Assembly: GCA_964647545.1 (NCBI GenBank)
Contig: CAZYHS010000016.1
Coordinates: forward strand, 1-47,482
Length of the DNA: 47,482 bases
DNA from: CAZYHS01 sp964647545
Lineage (GTDB): Bacteria; UBA10199; GCA-002796325; 1-14-0-20-49-13
Direction of reading: 5' to 3'
Positions 23,734-31,584 of the stretch are shown here, one piece after another; within the stretch, counting starts at the first letter, position 1; each line of letters begins with the position of its first letter. Below the pieces are notes generated by a model. That model ran no database searches. It was not told the origin of the DNA and was given only the letters and a program-made list of their open reading frames with translations. A program made the translations under genes and the position numbers.

Positions 23734-26406
23734 ATGAAAAAGCTCATCCTCATTTTGCTAATACTTCTCGTCAACACGGGATTTGCAGGTGAAAACAAAA
23801 ATCTTCGTCTATCGAGAGCGGAGATAACCCCTCTTGTGCTTCGCTACATCGGCGAATACTACATCGATAACATAAGAATAAATCCCCCCGAAATGCTCAA
23901 AGGGGCGCTCAATCAGCTTCAGAAGAACGCCGCCGAAATTCTCGTGCAATTTGAAACCGCGAACAGATTCACCGTCACGATAGGTTCGGCCACAAAAAAA
24001 TTCTCGCCGAAGTCGCTCTACACTTTGAACGACCTCTGGCTCACGCTGCGCGAAGTCTATACTTTTATCGAAATGCATTATCACGGCAGCATCGACCCCG
24101 ACGATCTGGAATATCTCTCCGTTGACGGGATGCTTTCGGTTCTCGACCCGCATTCGAATATTCTCACGCCGAAAGTTTTTAACGAGTTCAAGATCGGCAC
24201 GCGCGGAAAATTCGGCGGTATCGGCATCGTCATCGGAACGAAAGACGGCGAACTTACCGTCATCTCCCCCATCGAAGGGACGCCGGCATGGCGCGCAGGC
24301 TTGAAGTCGGGCGACAAGATAACTCAAATAGGCGAGGAATCGACAATTAACATGTCGCTTACGGAAGCGGTCGAAATTTTGCGCGGCGACGTAGGCACCG
24401 CGGTAAATATCGTCGTCGAAAGAAAAGGCCGCCCCGCGCCGTTCACCGTTTCGCTAAAACGCGCCGTCATAAAAATTGAGAGCGTTCAATCAACGCCGAT
24501 AAAAACTGGCGACAGAACGGTCGGCTACATCAAGATAAAGAATTTTCAGGAAGACACCGAAAAGGAATTTTCAAAACAACTCGCGAAGCTCAAAGAAACC
24601 CCAGACTTTGCGGGGCTAGTTCTCGACCTGAGAAACGATCCGGGCGGATTGCTCGACCAAGCCGTTGCGGTGGTCGATAAGTTTCTGCAGGAGGGTGTGA
24701 TAGTCTCCACCGTCGGAGCCAACAATCAATACGTCGAGGAAGAAAAGGCCTCCGAAAGCGGGACCGAGCCGAATTATCCGGTCGTCGTTCTTGTCAACGA
24801 AGGGAGCGCGTCTGCCTCCGAGATCGTCACAGGAACGCTGCAGGCTTACGGCCGAGCGATCGTCATCGGCACGCAAACCTTCGGCAAAGGGAGCGTTCAG
24901 ACGATCTACGACCTCAAAAACGGCGCGGGATTAAAGCTCACGATCGCCGAATATCTCACCGCCGGAAGAAACACGATCCAATCTGTCGGCGTAACTCCCG
25001 ACATAGAATTGACTCCGGCGATAGTCGATAAGACCGACATGAATCTTGTAGCCGACGTTCACGAAAACGAAGGATCTCTCGACGCCCACCTCGGTTCGAT
25101 ATCTGCCGCCAAAAAAGGGAAAGCTCTTTTTAAGCTCGGATATTTTCAGCTCCCCGAACCGAAGGATCAGGCCGAGCGGGACAGACGCGAATATTCGAGC
25201 AAGCTAGATGTAAGCAAAGATTTTGCCGCGCAATTCGCCGCGAAGATCGTGGCCGCCGGCGCCAGAGATCGCACTTCCAACATTCTTGCGCAGGCAAAAA
25301 TGATAATTAAGGCGGCCGGCAAAGAAGAGAATCAGAAGATCGCAAAGGAGCTCGAAAAGCTCTCGGTTGACTGGAGCGATTGTTCTACAAAAGAAAAGCC
25401 TCAGCTGCATGTGCAGTTCGAGATCGAGAAAAAAGGGGAACCCGTAAAACGTGCGACAGCCGGCGACGAAGTGAACCTTGTGCTTACGGCAAAAAATATC
25501 GGAAGCGGCGAATTCTGCAGGCTCATCGGAGTGATTTCATCGAAGGAAGATTCAATCAACAACAAAGAGTTCGTATTCGGCAAGTTACCGGCGGGCCAAA
25601 CGAAAAAATGGAGCGTGCCGTTCAAGCTTCCGAAAAGTCTCATCACGCAAAATCTTCCGTTCACCGTGAAGTTTCAGGAGAACGGCGTCGAAAAAATGCA
25701 GGAGTTCAAGGCCATTCTTCCGATCAACGGACTGGCCGAACCTCACTATTCTATCAAATACAAAATCGGCGCACCGGAAAACGTCAAGGTGGAATCCAAA
25801 CCCATCCCGATGGGCAAGGTTGTGCCGTTCATCGTGGAGATAAAAAATACCGGCAAAGGGACCAGCCCGGACGCGGTCGCTATAATCAAAGGGGTCGATG
25901 CTAAAGGGCTCTTCATTGACACCGGTCGGATCAAGATCGGCAAAATAGAGCCGGGGCAGACAAAGACGGCAAGATTCCGTTTTCACCTCGAAAGTTCCTT
26001 CGCCGACACGGCATTTAAGGTCGAGCTTACGATAGTCGATCAAGATCTTTTGACGGGGATCTCTCAAAAGATCGACGTGACCGTCGATTCCGGAGTCATG
26101 TCGCCCAAAGCCAACATCTGGTATGAAGGCCCCCGCATTTCGCTGAAGACAGCCGAGCTCCCCGTTTTAGCCAAAGGGCCCAAACATCTCGTTGAGGGGG
26201 AGATAAGCGACAACAATCAGGTGAAAGATTATTTCGTTTTTGTGGGCGAGGAAAAGACGACTTACCAGCCCAACCCCAGCCTCACCTCCAAGTTCGGTTT
26301 TAGCGCGGAGCTGCCGCTCAAAGAGGGGAACAACATCGTCACGATATTTGCGCGCGATCAGAACGATCTGACCTCGCGCTATTCATTTTCAATAGACAGG
26401 AAATGA
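23734..26406 (+). CDS. S41 C-terminal processing protease with PDZ and extra beta-sandwich domains
   Basis: The 890-aa exported protease has a signal peptide (1-18, ending GFA), a PDZ domain (about 158-245, GKFGGIGIVIG) and an S41 catalytic domain (about 260-430). The catalytic pair is Ser360 (GSASASEI) and Lys385 (FGKGSVQ), with the same 25-residue spacing as E. coli Tsp. Beyond 430 there are about 460 extra residues, including two CARDB-like beta-sandwich repeats (about 560-780) containing LVLTAKNIGSGEF and VEIKNTGKGTSP, then a final beta domain. Ordinary CtpA proteins lack this tail, which may bind the envelope or substrates. A TTGAAA-17-TAGATA promoter lies upstream but is weak. ribF follows after 1 nt. 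Confidence 0.9.
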   Translation: MKKLILILLILLVNTGFAGENKNLRLSRAEITPLVLRYIGEYYIDNIRINPPEMLKGALNQLQKNAAEILVQFETANRFTVTIGSATKKFSPKSLYTLNDLWLTLREVYTFIEMHYHGSIDPDDLEYLSVDGMLSVLDPHSNILTPKVFNEFKIGTRGKFGGIGIVIGTKDGELTVISPIEGTPAWRAGLKSGDKITQIGEESTINMSLTEAVEILRGDVGTAVNIVVERKGRPAPFTVSLKRAVIKIESVQSTPIKTGDRTVGYIKIKNFQEDTEKEFSKQLAKLKETPDFAGLVLDLRNDPGGLLDQAVAVVDKFLQEGVIVSTVGANNQYVEEEKASESGTEPNYPVVVLVNEGSASASEIVTGTLQAYGRAIVIGTQTFGKGSVQTIYDLKNGAGLKLTIAEYLTAGRNTIQSVGVTPDIELTPAIVDKTDMNLVADVHENEGSLDAHLGSISAAKKGKALFKLGYFQLPEPKDQAERDRREYSSKLDVSKDFAAQFAAKIVAAGARDRTSNILAQAKMIIKAAGKEENQKIAKELEKLSVDWSDCSTKEKPQLHVQFEIEKKGEPVKRATAGDEVNLVLTAKNIGSGEFCRLIGVISSKEDSINNKEFVFGKLPAGQTKKWSVPFKLPKSLITQNLPFTVKFQENGVEKMQEFKAILPINGLAEPHYSIKYKIGAPENVKVESKPIPMGKVVPFIVEIKNTGKGTSPDAVAIIKGVDAKGLFIDTGRIKIGKIEPGQTKTARFRFHLESSFADTAFKVELTIVDQDLLTGISQKIDVTVDSGVMSPKANIWYEGPRISLKTAELPVLAKGPKHLVEGEISDNNQVKDYFVFVGEEKTTYQPNPSLTSKFGFSAELPLKEGNNIVTIFARDQNDLTSRYSFSIDRK

Positions 26407-26407
26407 C

Positions 26408-27328
26408 ATGAAGGTCTTTCAAGGTGCATCGAAGATCAAGGGCCCTTTACGCAACGTCGTCATGACCATCGGCAATTTCGACGGCGTGCACACAGGGCAC
26501 GCGGCGATATTAAAGAAGGTCACCGTTGCTGCAAAAAAGCTCAAAGGGACATCTCTTGTCTATACTTTTGAACCTCATCCGGCAAAAGCGGTCTCTCCCC
26601 TCTCTTCGCTAAAGCTTATCCAGACAAGAGAACAAAAGCTCTCACAGCTTAAAAAAAGAGGAATAGACTGCGTCGTTATTGAACCGTTCAACCCGAAGTT
26701 CGCCTCAACCTCTCCCGCAGCATTTTTTGAAAAGGTCATCCAAAAAAAGATAGCCCCTGTCAAAATCATCGTCGGCTACGATCTCACCTTCGGAAAACGC
26801 AGAGCCGGCACTATAAAAACGCTTGAAAGGCTTTGCAAAAAAAACCGGATAACTCTCGAAGTCGTGCCGGTACAGCTCTCGCGAGAGACTATCGTTTCGT
26901 CAACGCAGATAAGAAATTTCGTTTCGACGGGCAAAATCAAAGAGGCCAACAGATTGCTGGGGCGGACGTTCAGCCTGACCGGCAAGGTCGTAAGGGGCTT
27001 CGGACGCGGGGCAAGAATGGGGATCCCGACCGCAAACATTGTCTCCAACAACGAGTTGATACCTGCGGCCGGCGTATATGCGACAATGGTAAGCGGTCAT
27101 CCGGCGGTCACGAACATCGGCTTTAACCCGACTTTCGGCGGCAATCCTCTTTCGATAGAGACGCACATCATCGGCTTCAAAAAGAACATCTACGGAAAAA
27201 CGATCGAGATCGAACTTTTCGACCGCATCAGAGACGAAGAAAAATTCTCCAGCCCTTGGGAGCTCAGACTTAGAATAAAAGACGATATCGCCCGCGCAAA
27301 AAAAGCGTTGAAAGGGATAAAAAAATGA
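26408..27328 (+). CDS. ribF: Bifunctional riboflavin kinase / FAD synthetase
   Basis: RibF makes FMN and then FAD from riboflavin. The 306-aa protein has the N-terminal adenylyltransferase nucleotide-binding site (TIGNFDGVHTGHAAIL) and KIIVGYDLTFGKRRAG. The C-terminal kinase domain has GRGARMGIPTANI and TNIGFNPTFGG. Both are complete. It is tightly coupled to the protease gene before it (1-nt gap) and to the small gene after it (4-nt overlap). Confidence 0.96.
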   Translation: MKVFQGASKIKGPLRNVVMTIGNFDGVHTGHAAILKKVTVAAKKLKGTSLVYTFEPHPAKAVSPLSSLKLIQTREQKLSQLKKRGIDCVVIEPFNPKFASTSPAAFFEKVIQKKIAPVKIIVGYDLTFGKRRAGTIKTLERLCKKNRITLEVVPVQLSRETIVSSTQIRNFVSTGKIKEANRLLGRTFSLTGKVVRGFGRGARMGIPTANIVSNNELIPAAGVYATMVSGHPAVTNIGFNPTFGGNPLSIETHIIGFKKNIYGKTIEIELFDRIRDEEKFSSPWELRLRIKDDIARAKKALKGIKK

Positions 27329-27678
27329 AAAAAGAATTTCAGCATCCGATCTGCATCGGGATCATCACAAAGTGCGCCAAAAACAAAGAGGCGAAACGGC
27401 TAAAGAGACGACTTGAAGCCGATCTTAAAAACACAAAAGAGATCGCCCTGCTGCTGCTTGAAACTCCGTTAAAAAGATTGGCCGCCGTCAAAAAGTGCAT
27501 GATCCTGATGGACATTCCGTGCGTTTTCGTCTCAAGCGAATACGTCAAAAAAGTTCTCACGATCGCCGATAAACTCGATGCGACGGCAAAGGGGGCCAAA
27601 ATGGCCAACCTGCTAACCCTGCAAAAGAAAAAGCTTGTTGCGAGCTTTGTCCATGAATTTTTTGACGTCAAAAGGTAG
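27325..27678 (+). CDS. Small basic protein of unknown function
   Basis: A 117-aa Lys-rich protein without signal peptide or membrane segment. The ATG overlaps the ribF stop by 4 nt, so it is very likely translated with ribF. It has a hydrophobic middle (KEIALLLLETPLKRL, then DIPCVFVSSEYVKKVL) suggesting a small alpha/beta fold. I do not recognise the family. An L7Ae-like RNA-binding fold crossed my mind but I see no diagnostic motif. Confidence 0.7.
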   Translation: MKKEFQHPICIGIITKCAKNKEAKRLKRRLEADLKNTKEIALLLLETPLKRLAAVKKCMILMDIPCVFVSSEYVKKVLTIADKLDATAKGAKMANLLTLQKKKLVASFVHEFFDVKR

Positions 27679-27792
27679 ATTTTCACCCTCTAAAAAGCCC
27701 TTCAATTCAAGCAGATAGCCCAACAAAACCTCCAACACCCCGAAATATTTAACGTTATAGCCCTTACCGTTTTGCCTATTTCCCTCGGCCTT

Positions 27793-27807
27793 TGGCATGA
27801 AAATTGA
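27793..27807 (+). promoter_or_regulatory. Possible sigma-54 promoter, weak
   Basis: TGGCATGAAAATTGA has GG and GA separated by 10 nt, a match to the -24/-12 layout except that the -12 GC is GA. It lies 19 nt before the ATG of the receiver-like gene, leaving a very short leader and no ribosome binding site. Confidence 0.3.
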
Positions 27808-27825
27808 AGTCTTTGTCATTGAACT

Positions 27826-28308
27826 ATGAAACGGCATTTAAAGATCGTTGGCGATAGCGGCGTTGACAAGGCGAAGGTGGTAGTGGTCGAAGAGGACCCG
27901 ACCTATCTTCACATGTGGGAACGTGTTTTCAGTCTCATCGAAAATTGCAACTATTGCATAACCAACGATCCGAAAATGGTCGCCCAAATGTCAAAGGATC
28001 ATCCGATCGACGTTCTTGTCAGCGAGGTTTTTTTTGAAAAATCGACCGGCTTTGACCTTGCCTTCGCGGTCCACCAAGGAAATCCGAACGCGGAAATTGT
28101 TCTAACCACCGCCTACGATTGCGACCTAAGCAGATTCGATCTCAAGCAACCGAAGTTCAATATTTTGCACAAGCCCTATCAGAAGATCGAAGATGTCGTG
28201 GTATTTCTCAAACAGATCATCTCTCACCGCGATCCTAGAAGCGTCTTGGACGAAGATTCTTTCAGCGAGAACGAAGAATATCCGGCTGTCATGGAATGGA
28301 AACTTTAA
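27826..28308 (+). CDS. Stand-alone receiver-like domain with Glu at the phosphorylation site
   Basis: The 160-aa protein has the receiver fold pattern: the acidic pocket KVVVVEEDPTY (about 17-27), the phosphoacceptor strand DVLVSEVFF, the Thr at IVLTTAYD, and the Lys at ILHKPYQ. At the phosphoacceptor position there is Glu67 instead of Asp. Glu there can mimic the phosphorylated state, so the protein may be constitutively on or not use phosphotransfer. No output domain follows, only an acidic C-terminal tail. No kinase gene is adjacent. Its stop is 5 nt from the convergent AI-2E permease stop. Confidence 0.75.
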   Translation: MKRHLKIVGDSGVDKAKVVVVEEDPTYLHMWERVFSLIENCNYCITNDPKMVAQMSKDHPIDVLVSEVFFEKSTGFDLAFAVHQGNPNAEIVLTTAYDCDLSRFDLKQPKFNILHKPYQKIEDVVVFLKQIISHRDPRSVLDEDSFSENEEYPAVMEWKL

Positions 28309-28313
28309 TCACT

Positions 28314-29360
28314 TCAATTGAACTCGCGCTGGTAGATTTTCAGCATCGCCATCATTAAAACTACGACCACGGGACCTACAACAACGCCGCTGGGCCCGAG
28401 CCACAGTCCCCCTCCGACAATGCCTAGCGCAAGCAACACGGGATTTACTTTGACCTTTCCGCGAAGAATAAGCGGCTTGATAAAATTATCTATGGTTGAC
28501 ACGACAAATATCCCCCACAGCAAAACAAAGACCGCGGGGCCGGTCCTGTCGCCAAAAAACAACGACACCGCCGCAGGAACGTACATCAGCGGCCCGCCGA
28601 TCACTGGCACAAGAGTCACGCCGAGAGCGACCACGCCCCAAACAAGGGGCTGAGATATCCCGGCGATCCAAAAGCCAATGCCGATCAAAATCGCCTGAGA
28701 AACGGAGGTAGCAAGCATGCCCAGAAATGTCCCGCTTATTACGCCCCTGACTTCGTGCGAAAGAATGATCTTATGCTCTTCTTCAAGAGGCAGAAGCGAC
28801 ATGACAGACCTGAAAATATTTTTCCCCTCGGCAAAAAGAACAAAGATGAAAACGATCATCAGGAGCAACCCTGTTACCACGCTGGCGGTGGCGCTCACGA
28901 CTTTAGGTGAATACTGGTAAAGAATTTTTCCGGCAGACTTGAGCGTTTCTATCAGTGTCGAACGAAGGTCAAGCCCCTGCGGCAGATAGGCCGCATATTC
29001 GGCGGAGCGCTGATTGATCCATTGGTTTATAAGATCGAGTTCCTGCGCAAGCTGTCCCATTTCGAGCTGGGAAGCCACGTAATTGAACAAAATAACTATG
29101 TTGGAGATGACAAAACCGATCACCGCCCCCATCGGCACAATTACGCACAGCAGAACTAAAAGAGTCGCAATGAAAGCGGCAGGATACCTTCGGCCGCCGC
29201 AGATATTTTCAAGCCGGCAATAGGCGGGGTTGAATATTACAACGACCAGCATCGCGAACAAGGCCGGCAAAAGGAAGGGCCTGATCAAAGCAAAAAAACA
29301 GAGGATAAGCACCAGTAAGCTCACAAGGAACGGCGTTCTGGAAAGTTTTTTGGTCTCCAT
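28314..29360 (-). CDS. AI-2E family transporter
   Basis: A 348-aa inner-membrane protein of the AI-2E/YdiK/TqsA superfamily, with about eight hydrophobic segments: two near the N-terminus, one near 65-90, a pair near 150-180 and a cluster from 215 to the end. The family includes an autoinducer-2 exporter and ion antiporters, so the substrate is unknown. I start at the ATG at 29360, preceded by AGGAGA; a longer frame to 29387 adds nine residues without support. Confidence 0.87.
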   Translation of the reverse strand: METKKLSRTPFLVSLLVLILCFFALIRPFLLPALFAMLVVVIFNPAYCRLENICGGRRYPAAFIATLLVLLCVIVPMGAVIGFVISNIVILFNYVASQLEMGQLAQELDLINQWINQRSAEYAAYLPQGLDLRSTLIETLKSAGKILYQYSPKVVSATASVVTGLLLMIVFIFVLFAEGKNIFRSVMSLLPLEEEHKIILSHEVRGVISGTFLGMLATSVSQAILIGIGFWIAGISQPLVWGVVALGVTLVPVIGGPLMYVPAAVSLFFGDRTGPAVFVLLWGIFVVSTIDNFIKPLILRGKVKVNPVLLALGIVGGGLWLGPSGVVVGPVVVVLMMAMLKIYQREFN

Positions 29361-29402
29361 ATTTTTCTCCTGCGAAACTTGTAGCACACTTCATGAAATA
29401 AA

Positions 29403-29438
29403 AAAAGCGCCAACAGCTATCAAGCCGGTGGCGCTTTT
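29403..29438 (-). terminator. Terminator after ndk
   Basis: GCGCCA (29407-29412) pairs with TGGCGC (29429-29434), and A/T pairs extend the base. On the minus strand the stem is followed by a T run. It separates ndk from the AI-2E gene. Confidence 0.78.
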
Positions 29439-29457
29439 ATCTTTGAAGAAATAAAAA

Positions 29458-29892
29458 TTACATCCAATCGTAGGAAACGACTTCGCGAGGTTCGAAGAAA
29501 TAGCCGACCTCGAACTTTGCCGTCTCGACCGCATCGCTGCCGTGAACCGCGTTGCACTGAATATCGGTACCGAAATCGCCGCGAATGGTCCCTGACGGGG
29601 CCTTTGTGGAATCGGTCGGGCCCATCACCGAACGCCATTTGGCGATCGCGCCGTCGGACTCAAGAGCCATGACGACCACCGGACCGCTGGTCATAAAGCT
29701 AACGAGCTCGTTGAAAAAACCTTTATCTTTGTGAACGTGGTAAAAGCCTTCGGCGCGGGTGCGATCGAGGTGCATCATTTTAATGCCGACGACTTTAAGT
29801 TCGTTCGCTTCGATTCGGTTGATAATTTCGCCGATCACGCCCTTCTGAACCGCGTCGGGCTTGATGATACCAAGAGTAACTTCTTTAGCCAT
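29458..29892 (-). CDS. ndk: Nucleoside diphosphate kinase
   Basis: Ndk balances nucleoside triphosphates through a phospho-histidine intermediate. The 144-aa protein has the active His117 in NAVHGSD, the N-terminal TLGIIKPDAV and the RxVMGPTDS segment. Length is standard. AAGGAGA precedes the ATG. It is a single gene with its own terminator, divergent from the P-loop gene pair. Confidence 0.98.
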   Translation of the reverse strand: MAKEVTLGIIKPDAVQKGVIGEIINRIEANELKVVGIKMMHLDRTRAEGFYHVHKDKGFFNELVSFMTSGPVVVMALESDGAIAKWRSVMGPTDSTKAPSGTIRGDFGTDIQCNAVHGSDAVETAKFEVGYFFEPREVVSYDWM

Positions 29893-30045
29893 ACTATTTC
29901 TCCTTGTTTTTCAATTGTCTGCTGTCGGAAGCGGCGGCAATCTGTCACAGTTCACCGCTTCGTGTCAAACCAAATTATATTGCGCCTCAGCCGTCCAAGA
30001 CTTTTGCCTTGCGGCTCACCGGATGCCATGTTAGCCAAGCCGCCT

Positions 30046-30783
30046 ATGAGCAAAATATACAAAAGACTGTTCATCTTGGGGCGTCCGGCCAGCGGCAAGT
30101 CTGAATTCATCGATTTTATGAAGAAGACATCCGACGAAAAACGGGCGAAAGAGTTCAACATCGGAAAATTCGTCGAAATAGACGATTTCCCGTGGATCTG
30201 GGAAAAGTTCATGGACGACGATCTGTGGGAAAAGGCCGGTTTCAAACGCCTTTACTCAAGGCCTTACATGCCCGGAAACCCGGGTCTGGCGGTTCCGGAA
30301 GGCGAGCCGCTCCTTCACTGGTGCATGCAAAAGTTCAATAAGGAGATATCCGAAAGATATCTGGGAAATAAGGAGTTTGAAAAAGATTCGACACTTTTCA
30401 TCGAGTTCGCCTGCGGAGGCGGAAGAACTTTCAAGAACGCTCTGGATGCTCTTTTGCCTGAAATACTGCAGGACTCTGCGATCCTTTTCATCTATACCAC
30501 ACGCGAAGAATCGTGGAGAAGAAACGTCGCCAGATATCAGGCGAATCTTAAGCACTCGATCCTAGCCCACATGGTCCCCAAAGAGACCTTCGATCATTAC
30601 TACGGCGAACACGACTGGCTCGAACTGACACACAACGAACCAAACGGATATCTTTCGGTTCACGGAATTAAAATTCCGTTCGTCACAATGAACAACGAGC
30701 CCGAATCGACCGACGAGACGGTGCTGACAAAACGATACTCAACCGCTTTGAAAACTCTTGTCGAGCTCAACGAGAAAAAATAA
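30046..30783 (+). CDS. P-loop kinase-like protein of unknown family, paralogue 1
   Basis: A 245-aa soluble protein with a Walker A loop GRPASGKS (12-19). A strand TLFIEFACGG follows near residue 119 and could carry the catalytic acidic residue. An Arg-rich helix RRNVARYQANLKHS near 165-180 resembles the lid of small nucleotide or metabolite kinases. The C-terminal VPFVTMNNEPES is shared with the next gene. I place the start at the ATG at 30046; the open frame extends to 29731 but that part is antisense to ndk and unconserved. There is no good ribosome binding site. The substrate is unknown. Confidence 0.75.
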   Translation: MSKIYKRLFILGRPASGKSEFIDFMKKTSDEKRAKEFNIGKFVEIDDFPWIWEKFMDDDLWEKAGFKRLYSRPYMPGNPGLAVPEGEPLLHWCMQKFNKEISERYLGNKEFEKDSTLFIEFACGGGRTFKNALDALLPEILQDSAILFIYTTREESWRRNVARYQANLKHSILAHMVPKETFDHYYGEHDWLELTHNEPNGYLSVHGIKIPFVTMNNEPESTDETVLTKRYSTALKTLVELNEKK

Positions 30784-30798
30784 GAAAGGGCAAAAATC

Positions 30799-31530
30799 AT
30801 GAAACAGGCTTTTGACCATTTGATCCTTATCGGGCGTCCGGCCAGCGGCAAATCCGAGTTCATCGACTACATGAAAAAAGATGTCAGCGACGCTGAAAGA
30901 CTTGAAAACTTTCATATCGCCCCTTTCGAAGAGCTGGACGATTTTTTGTGGCTTTGGCAAATCTGCCACGACGACGACATCTGGGAAGAGCTGGGCTGCC
31001 CGCGCGTAGTTTCCAAAAAATCGGGGCACGGCCACATGATAACAAAACCGGCGTTCTGGAATTTTCTCATTAGAAAGTTCAATAACACCGTCGCGACAAA
31101 ATATTCATCCGACAGCGACTTTTATAGCAAAAAAACTCTCTTCATAGAATTCTCCCGCGGCACCGAAAAAGGCTATTCGGAGGCTTTTTCGCACATGTCG
31201 AAGGATATTTTAAAGCGCGCCGCAATTCTTTATGTGAACGTTTCGTTCAAAGAATCGCTGCGCCGCAACGAGGCCCGCTATCAGGAAAAGCTGAAACATT
31301 CGGTGCTGGCGCACAAAACTCCCGACGAACAAATGAACGAATATTACAATATTGACGATTGGGGAAAACTGACGCACGAAAAGACGGACGGCTTTCTTGA
31401 ACTCCACGGCATAAGGGTGCCGTTCGTGACGATGAACAACGAGCCGGAAAGCAAAGATGTAAAAGTGCTGGCAGGCCGTTACAAGAACGCTCTCGATAAA
31501 CTTTTTGAGCACTACGCAGCGTCGAGATAA
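30799..31530 (+). CDS. P-loop kinase-like protein of unknown family, paralogue 2
   Basis: A 243-aa paralogue of the preceding gene. It has the same GRPASGKSEFID loop at the same position (12-23), and shares TLFIEFSRG, RRNEARYQEKLKHS and VPFVTMNNEPES. The middle part (about 70-105) differs and may set substrate choice. AAGGG lies before the ATG, 15 nt after the first paralogue, so the two are co-transcribed. The pair looks like a tandem duplication that has since diverged. Confidence 0.77.
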   Translation: MKQAFDHLILIGRPASGKSEFIDYMKKDVSDAERLENFHIAPFEELDDFLWLWQICHDDDIWEELGCPRVVSKKSGHGHMITKPAFWNFLIRKFNNTVATKYSSDSDFYSKKTLFIEFSRGTEKGYSEAFSHMSKDILKRAAILYVNVSFKESLRRNEARYQEKLKHSVLAHKTPDEQMNEYYNIDDWGKLTHEKTDGFLELHGIRVPFVTMNNEPESKDVKVLAGRYKNALDKLFEHYAASR

Positions 31531-31543
31531 TTGAATTTGTTGC

Positions 31544-31577
31544 TTAAACAATTTAAACAACGTTAAACTATTTAAAC
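31544..31577 (+). repeat. Four phased TTAAAC direct repeats before a membrane-protein gene
   Basis: TTAAAC occurs at 31544, 31553, 31563 and 31572, spaced 9, 10 and 9 nt, in the 54-nt gap before the ATG at 31585. The spacing is close to one helix turn, so a DNA-binding protein could occupy one face. No ribosome binding site is visible in the same stretch. Confidence 0.55.
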
Positions 31578-31584
31578 TATTCTT

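Noticed and set aside
29731..30045. N-terminal extension of the first P-loop protein
   Set aside because: Most of it is antisense to ndk and has no counterpart in the paralogue, which starts at the equivalent of 30046.
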